From assembly GCA_031581485.1 (NCBI GenBank), contig JAVLBA010000002.1:1-64000 (forward strand): a stretch of 64,000 nucleotides of DNA. The letters are read 5' to 3'. Both the position numbers and the translations under genes were made by a program. The notes beneath the pieces were generated by a model. That model did not search any database. It was not told where the DNA came from and was given only the letters and a program-made list of their open reading frames with translations. This document shows, one piece after another, positions 52,696-61,563 of this stretch. The DNA comes from BM506 sp031581485 (lineage in GTDB: Bacteria; Desulfobacterota; Desulfobulbia; Desulfobulbales; SURF-16). Every line of letters begins with the position of its first letter. The first letter of the stretch is position 1.

Positions 52696-54159
52696 GTGCC
52701 ATCACCCATTGCCAGTTTGTGGCCCATCACCACTCCGTCTATTTTTATTCTCACCCTTGTAGCGGCCATGCTTCTGCTCTATTTTGGCCGCGCCCCTGCC
52801 CACAACAGCATCCGTTCTTTTTGCCGGGTCATCAGAAACGGCCTGCGCCTGGCCTCTTTTGCCGTTTTGCGGAGCGAAAAACGTCTCCATATCCGCAACC
52901 GGGAGGTCCTTTTGGCGGCGGGCATATTCAGGATGGAGGGCGACATAGAAAAGGAGTTTCAGCGGGTGGAGCGGATTGTCCAGCGCGACATCCAGGGCTA
53001 CCCATCCCTGCACCGTAAACTTTCCGAAGAAATTATCCGTCTCGACCAGGACTATACAGAAAGCACAGAGGTGCCACCCACGCCGCCGGCCTGGGTCAAT
53101 GCCGTGGAGTCCGTGGCTGATCTGGCCCGGCAAAACGACAGCGATCCTCTGATGGGTTCCATTCTCAAGGATGTCCACACCACCATTATCAGGCAGCAGC
53201 ACACAGCCATGGCGGCATACAGGGAAAATACGGGCCGGCGCCACAAAATTCTCGGCACCATGAGGCCTTACTGGCGCCGTCTGGCCAGGGTTCTTGAGGA
53301 GGTGGGCAGCACTGTCAATAATCTTGGCGATCGCGCCAGGATTATTGACCAGAAGATGGAGGCCTACGAAGAAATCAGAAGCGGCTCGAACAAGGCAGCA
53401 ATCATCCTGCAATCCTCATCCTTGACTCAGTTTTTCATTGCTGGTTTCTGGGTCTTGGTGGCCATGGGCGCTCTTATCGTCAATTTTCACCTTATCTCCC
53501 TGCCCATGGCGGAAATGGTGGGCGGCAGCGCCCAGATCGGCGGCTATCCAATCAATGAGATTGCCGCCCTGGTCTTGATTCTCATTGCCACCTTTGCCGG
53601 CATGGCCCTGCTGGAGGCGTTGCGCATCACCAGCTTCTTTCCCAGGATCGGCGGCCTGGACGCCAAAGAGCGCCGGTTTATCGCCATGGTGGCGGTGGGC
53701 TTTCTCTTTGGCGTGGCCGGCATCGAATCCGCCCTGGCCTATATGCGCGATCTGGTTGCCGCCAATAATGAGGCCCTGCGCCTCTCCCTTCTCATGGAGT
53801 CGGGCGAGACCATGAACGTTGCCCGCAGCATCATTCCCACAGCTGCCCAGATGATGCTTGGCTTCATTCTGCCCTTTGCCCTGACCTTTGCCCTCATTCC
53901 CCTTGAGGCCCTTGTCCACTCCTCCCGCACTGTTTTAGGTTATGGGCTTGAGCTTCTCCTGCGCCTGGGAGCGGCCCAGATCCGCCTGGCGGCCAATCTG
54001 GTCCATTATTCAGGATCTCTTCTGGTGGTACTCTACGACCTTATTATCTTCCTGCCCCTCTGGGTGGAAAAACAGCTGAAAGGCCTGGCCCGCCCACAGG
54101 AATCATCTCCCAAAGAGAACATAGAGGAAACCAGGACCAAAGAGGCCAAGGTCCTTTGA
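52696..54159 (+). CDS. Multi-span membrane protein, unknown
   Basis: A 487-residue protein I cannot place in a family. TM1 at 11-31; a long helical, charged soluble part (35-240) with several Arg/Glu heptads; then five spans near 245-268, 285-308, 327-346, 384-406 and 435-457; and a charged tail. Start GTG 52696 has AGGAGGAG five bases upstream; the frame to 52666 lacks one. The next gene, 46 bases on, is a lipoprotein with a von Willebrand A-like look, so they may act together at the envelope. Confidence 0.7.
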   Translation: MPSPIASLWPITTPSIFILTLVAAMLLLYFGRAPAHNSIRSFCRVIRNGLRLASFAVLRSEKRLHIRNREVLLAAGIFRMEGDIEKEFQRVERIVQRDIQGYPSLHRKLSEEIIRLDQDYTESTEVPPTPPAWVNAVESVADLARQNDSDPLMGSILKDVHTTIIRQQHTAMAAYRENTGRRHKILGTMRPYWRRLARVLEEVGSTVNNLGDRARIIDQKMEAYEEIRSGSNKAAIILQSSSLTQFFIAGFWVLVAMGALIVNFHLISLPMAEMVGGSAQIGGYPINEIAALVLILIATFAGMALLEALRITSFFPRIGGLDAKERRFIAMVAVGFLFGVAGIESALAYMRDLVAANNEALRLSLLMESGETMNVARSIIPTAAQMMLGFILPFALTFALIPLEALVHSSRTVLGYGLELLLRLGAAQIRLAANLVHYSGSLLVVLYDLIIFLPLWVEKQLKGLARPQESSPKENIEETRTKEAKVL

Positions 54160-54205
54160 AAACCCAGCTCTATCCTGAAGAAAGACCTGACCGGGAAAGA
54201 ATGGC

Positions 54206-54877
54206 ATGAATAAAAGAAAATCCTCATTGGCCCTGGCGGCCCTTGCCTTTTTTGCCCTCCTCATGCTTAGCGGCTGCAGGGAGACCCAGCCCCCCCTTAC
54301 CCACACCCAGGGCATCTACATGCTGCTGGACATCTCCGAGATCTCCACTCTTGAACTCAAAAAGGCCCAGGCTATTATCCACTACATCCTCGGCTCCCTG
54401 AATCCAGCTGATTCTTTTGCTGTGGCCCCCTTGGACAGGCAGAGTGTCCGTGAAAAGAAGCGCATCCACCAAATCACCTTTGACAAACGGCCTTCTGTGG
54501 CCACCAACCAGAAAAGGGTCTTTGCCCACAAGGTGGGTTCCTTTATCAAGAAGCCCCCCAAGAACCCCGGCCCAGACATCGCGGGCGGCCTGCTCCTGGC
54601 CGTGGAGTGGCTCAGCCAGACAAAGGCCGGCAAGAAGAAGATCCTTATCTTTTCCGACATGGAGGAGGGAAGCACAGGCCCCCGTGGCGAGTTGCAGCTC
54701 CCTCTGAAAGGATTTACGGTCATCGCCCTTAATGTCACGACGCTCCGCTCCGACAGCACAGATCCGCGCGACTACCTGGACCGCCTGAATGGCTGGCGCC
54801 TCAAGGTGGAGAGTGGCGGCGGCAGCTGGCTCATCATCAATGATCTGGCCCGACTGGAACCCGTCATCGGCCCTTAA
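54206..54877 (+). CDS. Lipoprotein with VWA-like domain
   Basis: A 223-residue lipoprotein: signal MNKRKSSLALAALAFFALLM, lipobox LSGC (Cys24). The body starts IYMLLDISEIS, then KKILIFSDMEEGS and FTVIALNVTTL, the alternating strands and helices of a von Willebrand factor A fold. The DxSxS metal site is not complete (LLDISEIS). It directly follows the unknown membrane protein. Ends at a strong terminator. Confidence 0.75.
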   Translation: MNKRKSSLALAALAFFALLMLSGCRETQPPLTHTQGIYMLLDISEISTLELKKAQAIIHYILGSLNPADSFAVAPLDRQSVREKKRIHQITFDKRPSVATNQKRVFAHKVGSFIKKPPKNPGPDIAGGLLLAVEWLSQTKAGKKKILIFSDMEEGSTGPRGELQLPLKGFTVIALNVTTLRSDSTDPRDYLDRLNGWRLKVESGGGSWLIINDLARLEPVIGP

Positions 54878-54893
54878 CAAGGTTCCTGCAACG

Positions 54894-54947
54894 CCATAAA
54901 AAAGAGGATCTGCACCGGCTAAGCGTTGCAGACCCTCTTTTTTATGG
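54894..54947 (+). terminator. Rho-independent terminator after the VWA-like lipoprotein
   Basis: CCATAAAAAAGAGG and CCTCTTTTTTATGG, with TCTGCA/TGCAGA inside, form a long stem broken by one A-C mismatch and a 12-base loop. It is symmetrical and works both ways. Confidence 0.85.
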
Positions 54948-55032
54948 GTACCATCACCAGATACTTTAAAAGATCTTTCCCAGCCCCTGCCCAGAAACCG
55001 GGCCGGGGCTATATATCAGCCTTATCCTTCCT

Positions 55033-55794
55033 ATGCCCTTCACCAGCCCCATCGCCCCCACCGGCTGCTCCGGTTATTGCCAGCGCTGCGGGACCCATCA
55101 TGTTCTGCATCAGGGCAGCAGTAGAGGGCCCGCCCTGGCCCTGCAGATTGAGCTTGAAAAAAAAGGCCGCATTGATCTGCAGGCTGCCGCTCATCAGGCC
55201 AATCCCCTTTGCCGCCTGGATTATCTCTTTGGCCCGGCCCGGGGCCAGATGTTCGGAGTCATGGAGTTCAGGGCCCCGGACAATAGCCGCGGGGTGGTGC
55301 GCGCCTTTTCCGGCCAATATAACGGCAGGTGGCAGGTAGATGGTTGGGCCCCGCCCCTCTTTGCCGAAGAGGTGTGGCATCAGACCAATCAGGACAAGGA
55401 ACGGCAGATACGGGAGCTGAGCCGCGCCATTGCGCAGCTTAAGGCCGACATACCCCACCGCCAGGAACTGATCAAGGCGCGGCGCAGCCTTTCCCAGGAT
55501 CTGATGAAAGAGCTGCACGCCATCTACCGTCTCACTAATTTCCGCGGCGAGACCAGGTCCCTCCCCGAGGTCTTTGCCAGCCAGGGCGGCATTCCCACCG
55601 GCACCGGTGACTGCTGCGCCCCCAAGCTCCTCAACTACGCGGCCCGCCACGCCCTTACCCCCCTCGGCATCAGCGAGTTTTATCTGGGCCGGCCAAACCC
55701 CTCCCGGACCAGGCAGCATGGCCATTTCTACTCAGCCTGCCCGGGAAAATGCCAACCCATCCTGGGCTTTCTGCTCTGCGGCCTGGAGCAGTGA
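55033..55794 (+). CDS. N-terminal part of a split two-domain pseudouridine synthase
   Basis: A 253-residue protein matching the N-terminal half of the about 550-residue RluA-type enzymes of some proteobacteria: CSGYCQRCGTHH at the start, FSGQYNGRWQVDGWAPPLF, then GTGDCCAPKLLNYAA and RQHGHFYSACPGKCQPILG just before its stop. In those proteins the pseudouridine synthase domain follows in the same chain. Here a TGA ends the frame and the next gene starts two bases on. I call it a gene fission, or a frameshift. The start at 55033 is not backed by a ribosome site. Confidence 0.75.
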   Translation: MPFTSPIAPTGCSGYCQRCGTHHVLHQGSSRGPALALQIELEKKGRIDLQAAAHQANPLCRLDYLFGPARGQMFGVMEFRAPDNSRGVVRAFSGQYNGRWQVDGWAPPLFAEEVWHQTNQDKERQIRELSRAIAQLKADIPHRQELIKARRSLSQDLMKELHAIYRLTNFRGETRSLPEVFASQGGIPTGTGDCCAPKLLNYAARHALTPLGISEFYLGRPNPSRTRQHGHFYSACPGKCQPILGFLLCGLEQ

Positions 55795-55795
55795 G

Positions 55796-56443
55796 ATGAC
55801 TCCCGGCGGCAGCCTCGACATCCTGCACCGTGATGACCACCTGGTGGTGGTCAACAAGCCCGGGGGCCTGCTGTCCGTGCCCGGTCGCGGCCCTGACAAA
55901 CAGGAGTGTGTGGTCAATCACCTCAAAGAGCTGATTCCCGCCTGCATAGCCCAGCCCGCTGTCCACCGCCTGGATATGGCCACCTCCGGCCTTATGGTGC
56001 TGGCCCTGACCGCTGCCGTCCACGCCGCCCTATCCCGGCAATTTGCCCAGCGCCAGGTAACCAAAAAATATATTGCTCTGCTGGCAGGCATCCCGAAGGG
56101 GCGAAGCAATGAAAAAATCGAGCTGGCCTTCCGTCTTGACCCGGACAACCGTCCTCACCAGGTGTATGACCCGGTGCGCGGCAAAACAGGGGTGACCAGA
56201 TGGCACTTGCTCAGCGCAGAACAGGGCCTGAGCCGGGTGGAGTTCACCCCCCTCACCGGCCGCACTCACCAGTTACGGCTCCATGCCGCCCATGAACTGG
56301 GCCTCCATTGTCCCATTATCGGCGACCCCTTGTACGGTAGCGGTCGGGAGGGTGAGCAGCTCATGCTCCATGCCACCTTTCTCGCCTTTTTTCATCCAGC
56401 CACCGGAGAGAGGCTCTGCTTCACCTCCAGGCCGCCCTTTTAA
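55796..56443 (+). CDS. RluA-family pseudouridine synthase (catalytic part)
   Basis: A 215-residue RNA pseudouridine synthase. VVVNKPGGLLSVPGRG, catalytic Asp in HRLDMATSGLM, GKTGVTRWHLL and the C-terminal LTGRTHQLRLHAAHELG are all intact, and so is the IIGDPLYG loop. No S4 domain. Coupled to the upstream N-terminal domain gene through TGAGATG, with GGAG six bases before. RNA target unknown. Confidence 0.9.
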   Translation: MTPGGSLDILHRDDHLVVVNKPGGLLSVPGRGPDKQECVVNHLKELIPACIAQPAVHRLDMATSGLMVLALTAAVHAALSRQFAQRQVTKKYIALLAGIPKGRSNEKIELAFRLDPDNRPHQVYDPVRGKTGVTRWHLLSAEQGLSRVEFTPLTGRTHQLRLHAAHELGLHCPIIGDPLYGSGREGEQLMLHATFLAFFHPATGERLCFTSRPPF

Positions 56444-56669
56444 TTTTTTTTTCCTGTCTTCTCTTTTTTCATCATAAAGGAGAGCAGGAAACCCGTGGTT
56501 CTTCTTCTCCGCCTTTATGAGCCGTTCCAGCCTCTCTGCTCTTTTTTTCGCTGATTCCGGCGGGATGGATCTTTTTTATCCATATTTGCTATTCACCTTT
56601 ACTCCATTACCTGATAAGGTACGGAAACTAAACTGATATTTACCCTCAGCATTTCCCTAACGCAGGACT

Positions 56670-57035
56670 ATGAAAATACTCATTGTTGACGACAGCAAAC
56701 TCTCTCGCCTCACCATCCTGAAAAGAATGCCGGCAGCCATCAAAGAGTCCGCCGACATCTGGCAGGGCGCAAACGGGGTTGAGGCCCTTGCCCTGTACAA
56801 AGAACATCAGCCGGACATTGTCTTTCTCGACCTCACCATGCCGGTGATGGATGGTTTCCAGGCCCTGACCCATATCAGGGCCTTTGACCAGACCTCCAGG
56901 GTCCATATCGTCACCGCTGATATCCAGACCAAATCCCAGGAAAAGGTTATGGATATGGGGGCCGTTGCTGTGGAGGCCAAGCCCATAGACAGCGCCAGAC
57001 TGGCCGAAATATTCGCCGCCTTACCCCCGGGATAA
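56670..57035 (+). CDS. Single-domain response regulator
   Basis: A 121-residue receiver domain: MKILIVDDSKLSR, phosphoacceptor Asp in IVFLDLTMPVMDG, Thr in IVTADIQ and Lys in EAKPID. No output domain. It opens a tight operon with CheC-like and GGDEF proteins; only three bases separate it from the next gene. Phosphate from a kinase elsewhere may reach it, and CheC may remove it. Confidence 0.92.
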   Translation: MKILIVDDSKLSRLTILKRMPAAIKESADIWQGANGVEALALYKEHQPDIVFLDLTMPVMDGFQALTHIRAFDQTSRVHIVTADIQTKSQEKVMDMGAVAVEAKPIDSARLAEIFAALPPG

Positions 57036-57038
57036 TTC

Positions 57039-57647
57039 ATGATCCAGGAAGAACTTCAGGAGGTTCTCAGCGAACTGATCAACATCTCCTTTGGCACGGC
57101 CACTGCCACCATTGCAGATCTGTTTGATAATTTTGCCACCCTCCATGTTCCGGACATCAGCTTCATCGCCATGGATGATCTCCACAAATTCATCCTCAAC
57201 CACTTCAATTGCCAGCAGGTCTATACCACCACCCAGCAATTCAAGGGTAGATTCCAGGGTGAAATCGTCTTTGCCATGGATCCGCAAAGCGCCCTGAACA
57301 TGCAGGGCATTATCTTCAGCGACGAGGATCTTGGCGGTGCCGCCCTTCTCAGCCAGGATGAAATCAAGCAGAGCATCCTGGAAATTTCCAATATCCTGGG
57401 TTCATCCTGCTTGGGCAAACTGGCCCAGCTTCTGGACACCACTATCACCTTTGCCCCACCGGCCATAGAATTTTCCCAAAACCTGCTCAAGACCCCGGCC
57501 CAAATGCCCTACCAGCATGTGATTGTGATCAGCACGGTGCTCGATTTCAACGCCATGGAAATCCGCGGTAACCTCTTTATCATGTGCACGGATGAGATGT
57601 TCAGCTGGCTGGAAACGGCCTTAGAAGATTACCTGGAAAACCTGTAG
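57039..57647 (+). CDS. CheC-like phosphatase
   Basis: A 202-residue CheC/CheX-family protein that would remove phosphate from a receiver. It has both active-site ExxN pairs: Glu12-Asn15 in SELINISFGTATAT and Glu115-Asn118 in LEISNILGSSCLGKL. It sits between the receiver gene and the diguanylate cyclase, so the receiver of this operon is a likely substrate. Its stop touches the next start codon. Confidence 0.85.
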   Translation: MIQEELQEVLSELINISFGTATATIADLFDNFATLHVPDISFIAMDDLHKFILNHFNCQQVYTTTQQFKGRFQGEIVFAMDPQSALNMQGIIFSDEDLGGAALLSQDEIKQSILEISNILGSSCLGKLAQLLDTTITFAPPAIEFSQNLLKTPAQMPYQHVIVISTVLDFNAMEIRGNLFIMCTDEMFSWLETALEDYLENL

Positions 57648-58586
57648 ATGCCTGACCAGAAAGCAATCCTTGACACCATTGAAAACGGTATTCTGGTGGT
57701 AACCCCAGATCTGCAGATACGTTTCTGGAACAGATGGCTGACTCTGCAGACCGGCATCAGCCAAGAGGAGGCCTTGGGCCATTTCCTGCCCACCCTCTTT
57801 CCAGGCACGGGCTTCAACCTCCTGAAACGCAAGGTCAAGATTGCCCTCAAACTCAACTCCTCCACCTTCACCAACTCATCGGTGGAAAAATTCATCATCC
57901 CCATCAAGCTCCACAACATCACCAAATCCATCTTTCACCATATGCGGCAAGACGTGGTGATCACCCCCCTTGGCGAAGGGGAGGCCAGCATTATCATCTA
58001 TGACACCTCCGCCTTGCTGGAGGCGAAGGCTGTTATCCAGAAGCAGCTTCTGGTCATGGAGAAGCAGGCCACCACAGACACCCTCACCGGTTGCTATAAT
58101 CGCAAGATGTTTAACGATCTACTCAAGAGTGAGGTGACAAAGGCTGGCCGCTACCACCATATCTTCTCCCTGATCATCATGGATATCGATAATTTCAAGG
58201 CAGTCAATGATACCTATGGTCACCTGGCCGGCGATGAGGTCTTAAAGGAGATGGCCACCATTACCGGCTGCACCGTCCGGGAAAGTGATCTTTTTGCCCG
58301 GTGGGGCGGGGAGGAATTCTCTGTTTTACTGCCAGAGACCACCCTGGAAGGGGCTGCCATCCTGGCGGAGAAAATAAGGCGTACCATTGCAGCCAATGTC
58401 TTCTGCAACATAGGCAACCTTACCTGCAGTCTCGGGGTGGCGCACTACAATAGCGACGAACACCGGGATACCCTGATCAGCAACGCGGACTGGGCCCTCT
58501 ATCACGCCAAAAACCATGGCAAGAACCAGGTAGCCGTCTTTGATCAGGGAGAGATACAAACCTGGCCGGGCGCCAATGAGAGCTGA
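57648..58586 (+). CDS. Diguanylate cyclase (PAS-like plus GGDEF)
   Basis: A 312-residue protein making c-di-GMP. The N-terminal 125 residues look like a PAS fold (ILDTIENGILVVTPDLQIRFWNRW), then a helix, then a GGDEF domain with GGEEF at 220-224 and an inhibitory RxxD site (RESD 211-214) five residues before. It overlaps nothing but follows the CheC gene with no gap. Converges with the NtrC-type regulator. Confidence 0.92.
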   Translation: MPDQKAILDTIENGILVVTPDLQIRFWNRWLTLQTGISQEEALGHFLPTLFPGTGFNLLKRKVKIALKLNSSTFTNSSVEKFIIPIKLHNITKSIFHHMRQDVVITPLGEGEASIIIYDTSALLEAKAVIQKQLLVMEKQATTDTLTGCYNRKMFNDLLKSEVTKAGRYHHIFSLIIMDIDNFKAVNDTYGHLAGDEVLKEMATITGCTVRESDLFARWGGEEFSVLLPETTLEGAAILAEKIRRTIAANVFCNIGNLTCSLGVAHYNSDEHRDTLISNADWALYHAKNHGKNQVAVFDQGEIQTWPGANES

Positions 58587-58601
58587 TTGGCTGCCCCCCC
58601 T

Positions 58602-59984
58602 TTATATCTCCACCCCATACTCCTTGATCTTGCTGAGCAGCGACGGATAGCTCACCTCAAGCATCTCGGCGGCCCGGGAGCGGTTGCCCTGGCATTGGAC
58701 CAGGCTTTTGTGGATCAGATTTTTCTCCCACACCTTTTTGGCCTCCTTCAGGGAATAGCCGTCAAAAGGAAGGGCTCCCCTGCCGGCAGCGCCTCCTTCC
58801 TGGAGCAGAGGGAAATTCTCCGCAACCAGGGTCTCGCCCTCCGCCAGCACCAGGGCCCGTTCAATGGTATTTTCCAGTTCACGCACATTGCCGGGCCACG
58901 GGTATTTCAGCAGCATCTTCATGGCCCCCTTATCGATCCGCACGGCCACTGAGCCCATCCGGTCCCTGAATTTGGCCATGAAATGGTCGCAGAGCAGAGG
59001 GATATCGGCCGGCCGCTGCCGCAAAGGCGGCAGCGTGATGGGCAGGACATTGAGTCGATAATAGAGATCCTGACGGAAACGGCCCTCCGCCACCTCCCGG
59101 CCCAGATCGAGGGCTGTGGCCGCCACCACCCTGACATCTACCCGAATGGCCCGGGAAGCGCCCACCGGCCTGATCTCCCCCTCCTGCAGGACCCGGAGAA
59201 GCTTGACCTGAAGCAGCAGAGGCAGGTCCCCTATTTCATCCAAAAAAATAGTGCCCTTGTCCGCCTCTTCAAAAAGCCCCTTTTTGTCACGATCCGCCCC
59301 GGTAAAGGCCCCTTTGACATGGCCGAAGAAAAGGCTCTCCAGCAGATTCTCCGGCACGCAGCCGCAGTTTTCCACCACCAGGGCCCTCTTGGCCCGGGCA
59401 GAGGCAAAATGGATGGCCTGGGCCACCAGTTCCTTGCCCGTGCCTGACTCGCCGCTGATCAGTACCGTGGTATCAAACCGGGCAACCTTGGCCCCCAGCC
59501 GGAAAACATCACGCATGGCCCTGGAGTGGGCCAGCATGGTGCCGAACCGGTACTCATCCTTGACCTGGCTTATCTGCAGCTTGAGGCTGCGATTCTCCCT
59601 CTTCAGATTTTCCCTCTCCTCCGCCTTTTTCAGGGTCAACAGGACCTCATCACCCTTGAAGGGCTTGGAGATGAAATCATAGGCCCCCAGCTTCATGGCC
59701 TCAATGGCAATATCAAGGGTGCCATAGGCGGACATCATAATGACAGTGGCCTCCCCGCGTAGCTCATCCGAGGCCTGCAGGAAATCCATGCCGGTCATCC
59801 TGGGCATCTTGATATCACAGAGGATAAAATCAAATTGCCGGTGCTGCAGAAGATCAAGCCCTTCCTGGCCGTCAGCGCCGGACCTCACCTGATAACCGGC
59901 CTTTTCCAGCATCATGGTGAGCATGTGGCGCATATTGGGCTCATCATCAAGGATGAGGATTTTCTTGCTGCCTTCTACGCTCAT
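58602..59984 (-). CDS. NtrC-family sigma54 response regulator
   Basis: A 460-residue activator: receiver with Asp57, AAA domain with GESGTGKE (178-185) and GAFTGA (225-230) that touches sigma54, and a Fis-type helix-turn-helix at the end (GNRSRAAEMLEVSYPSLLSKIKEYG). The Walker B-type region reads TIFLDEIGD. Overlaps the kinase gene by four bases. Target genes unknown; two sigma54 promoter matches are in this window. Confidence 0.94.
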   Translation of the reverse strand: MSVEGSKKILILDDEPNMRHMLTMMLEKAGYQVRSGADGQEGLDLLQHRQFDFILCDIKMPRMTGMDFLQASDELRGEATVIMMSAYGTLDIAIEAMKLGAYDFISKPFKGDEVLLTLKKAEERENLKRENRSLKLQISQVKDEYRFGTMLAHSRAMRDVFRLGAKVARFDTTVLISGESGTGKELVAQAIHFASARAKRALVVENCGCVPENLLESLFFGHVKGAFTGADRDKKGLFEEADKGTIFLDEIGDLPLLLQVKLLRVLQEGEIRPVGASRAIRVDVRVVAATALDLGREVAEGRFRQDLYYRLNVLPITLPPLRQRPADIPLLCDHFMAKFRDRMGSVAVRIDKGAMKMLLKYPWPGNVRELENTIERALVLAEGETLVAENFPLLQEGGAAGRGALPFDGYSLKEAKKVWEKNLIHKSLVQCQGNRSRAAEMLEVSYPSLLSKIKEYGVEI

Positions 59985-61534
59985 TTTTCTCCATGGGGGT
60001 GCTTATTTGTCTCTGCCGCGGCCAGGGGGAGCAGGACCGTGAAAACAGTGCCGCCCTGGGGCCGCCTGGCTGCCGTAATCTTGCCCTTGGCATTGTCAAT
60101 GATCATATAACTGACCGACAGACCAAGGCCCGTACCCTTGCCCGGCTCCTTGGTGGTGAAAAAGGGATCAAAAAGGGTCTCCACATTTTCCGTGGCAATG
60201 CCCGGGCCGTTATCCGTGCAGGAGATCTTAAGCACCGGCACCTCTGCCTGGCCGGGCTGGAGAGAGGCCGTGCCCGTAGCCGTGGCAATGGTCAGCAGGC
60301 CGGCCGGCTCTGCCCCGTTGCCCTGCACGGCGTCAGCGGCATTCATGATGATATTCAAAAAGACCTGGCGCAGCTTATCTGCTATGGCCTCCACGGCATC
60401 GTGGTCCGCCCTGAGATCAAGAACAATGGTCATCGCCGCCAGCAGGGGCTGATCTTTGAGGCGATGGTGCATGTCGGTGAGCAGCTCATGGAGATGCACC
60501 CTGCCCTGCTCATCATCCCCGCTACGGGCCAGATCAAGAAGCTGACGGATAATGGTATTAATCCTGTTGATCTCCTCAATGGCGCGCCGGATAAAGTCAA
60601 GCCGGTCGCCAGGCTCCAGATTCTCCTGCTGCAAGAGTTCCAGATAGCCCAGGACAATACCCACCGGATTACCAATCTCATGGGCGATGCCGGCAGAAAG
60701 GCGCCCCACGGAAGCCAGTTTTTCGGCCTGGATCACCTCCTGCTGGGCCCGTATCAAAGAGACATTGGCCTCTTCCAGGGCCATCACCATCTCCTGCAGC
60801 TTCCGGCGATCGGTATTAATGCGGCGCAGCATGCGGTTCAGGGAGGTGGAAAGGGCGCTCACATCATCCCCCCTCCGGTCGCTCAAAAAATAAAAGCTCG
60901 CCTCATCCTGATACTCCTCTGCCCGCCTGGCCAGAAGCTGCAAGGGTTTGATGAGCAGGCCGGCCAGCCGGTGATAGGCGAAAAAGGTGAGAACAGCCAG
61001 ATTCAAGGCAAAATAGATGGCAATGAGGCGTTGGCCAGCCAAGAGCTCCTGATAGAGAGGGGCCAGGGCCAGCTCCACGCCCACCCCGGCCAGCTCCTGG
61101 CCCAAGGGGACGGGCATGGCCGTCAGAAAATAATCATGGCGCCTGCCGAGCAAACCAAAACTGCTTCCCGAGGTCCCCTTGGTCATGACCTCGCTCAAGA
61201 CGGCCCGCCTGGTCACTTCTGCCAGATCCCGGCGAGCGCTGCTCTCGGGCCGGGAATGGAAGCGGGCCTGGCCTTGGTCATCCAGCACCACCAGATCCAG
61301 GCCGGCCTGGTGGGCCAGGGCCGCAAGTTCCTCAGAGAGGACGGGGGACATTTTTTTTTCCTGCCCCAGGCGCCCGGCCAACAGGGTCACCACCACCTGG
61401 GCCTTGTCCATCTCCACCGTCAGCAGCCGTTTCTGGCTGCTGACGGTGAGCACCACATCAATCAGCAACATGCCGCTGCCGATAAAGAGGGCCAGGGCCA
61501 GGATGATTTTAATCTGCAGCCGGTGGGAGTGCAC
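59981..61534 (-). CDS. Membrane histidine kinase
   Basis: A 517-residue sensor partner of the NtrC-type regulator. TM1 about 9-30, periplasmic domain 31-168, TM2 about 169-190, HAMP-like region, HisKA with His285 in SAGIAHEIGNP, HATPase with FLNIIMNAADAV, DNGPGIA and GTGLGLSVSY. GTG start at 61534. Signal unknown. MltB lies just upstream on the same strand. Confidence 0.93.
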   Translation of the reverse strand: MHSHRLQIKIILALALFIGSGMLLIDVVLTVSSQKRLLTVEMDKAQVVVTLLAGRLGQEKKMSPVLSEELAALAHQAGLDLVVLDDQGQARFHSRPESSARRDLAEVTRRAVLSEVMTKGTSGSSFGLLGRRHDYFLTAMPVPLGQELAGVGVELALAPLYQELLAGQRLIAIYFALNLAVLTFFAYHRLAGLLIKPLQLLARRAEEYQDEASFYFLSDRRGDDVSALSTSLNRMLRRINTDRRKLQEMVMALEEANVSLIRAQQEVIQAEKLASVGRLSAGIAHEIGNPVGIVLGYLELLQQENLEPGDRLDFIRRAIEEINRINTIIRQLLDLARSGDDEQGRVHLHELLTDMHHRLKDQPLLAAMTIVLDLRADHDAVEAIADKLRQVFLNIIMNAADAVQGNGAEPAGLLTIATATGTASLQPGQAEVPVLKISCTDNGPGIATENVETLFDPFFTTKEPGKGTGLGLSVSYMIIDNAKGKITAARRPQGGTVFTVLLPLAAAETNKHPHGEK

Positions 61535-61563
61535 CTGATCACATCTTCTGGCAAGGGGCCATC

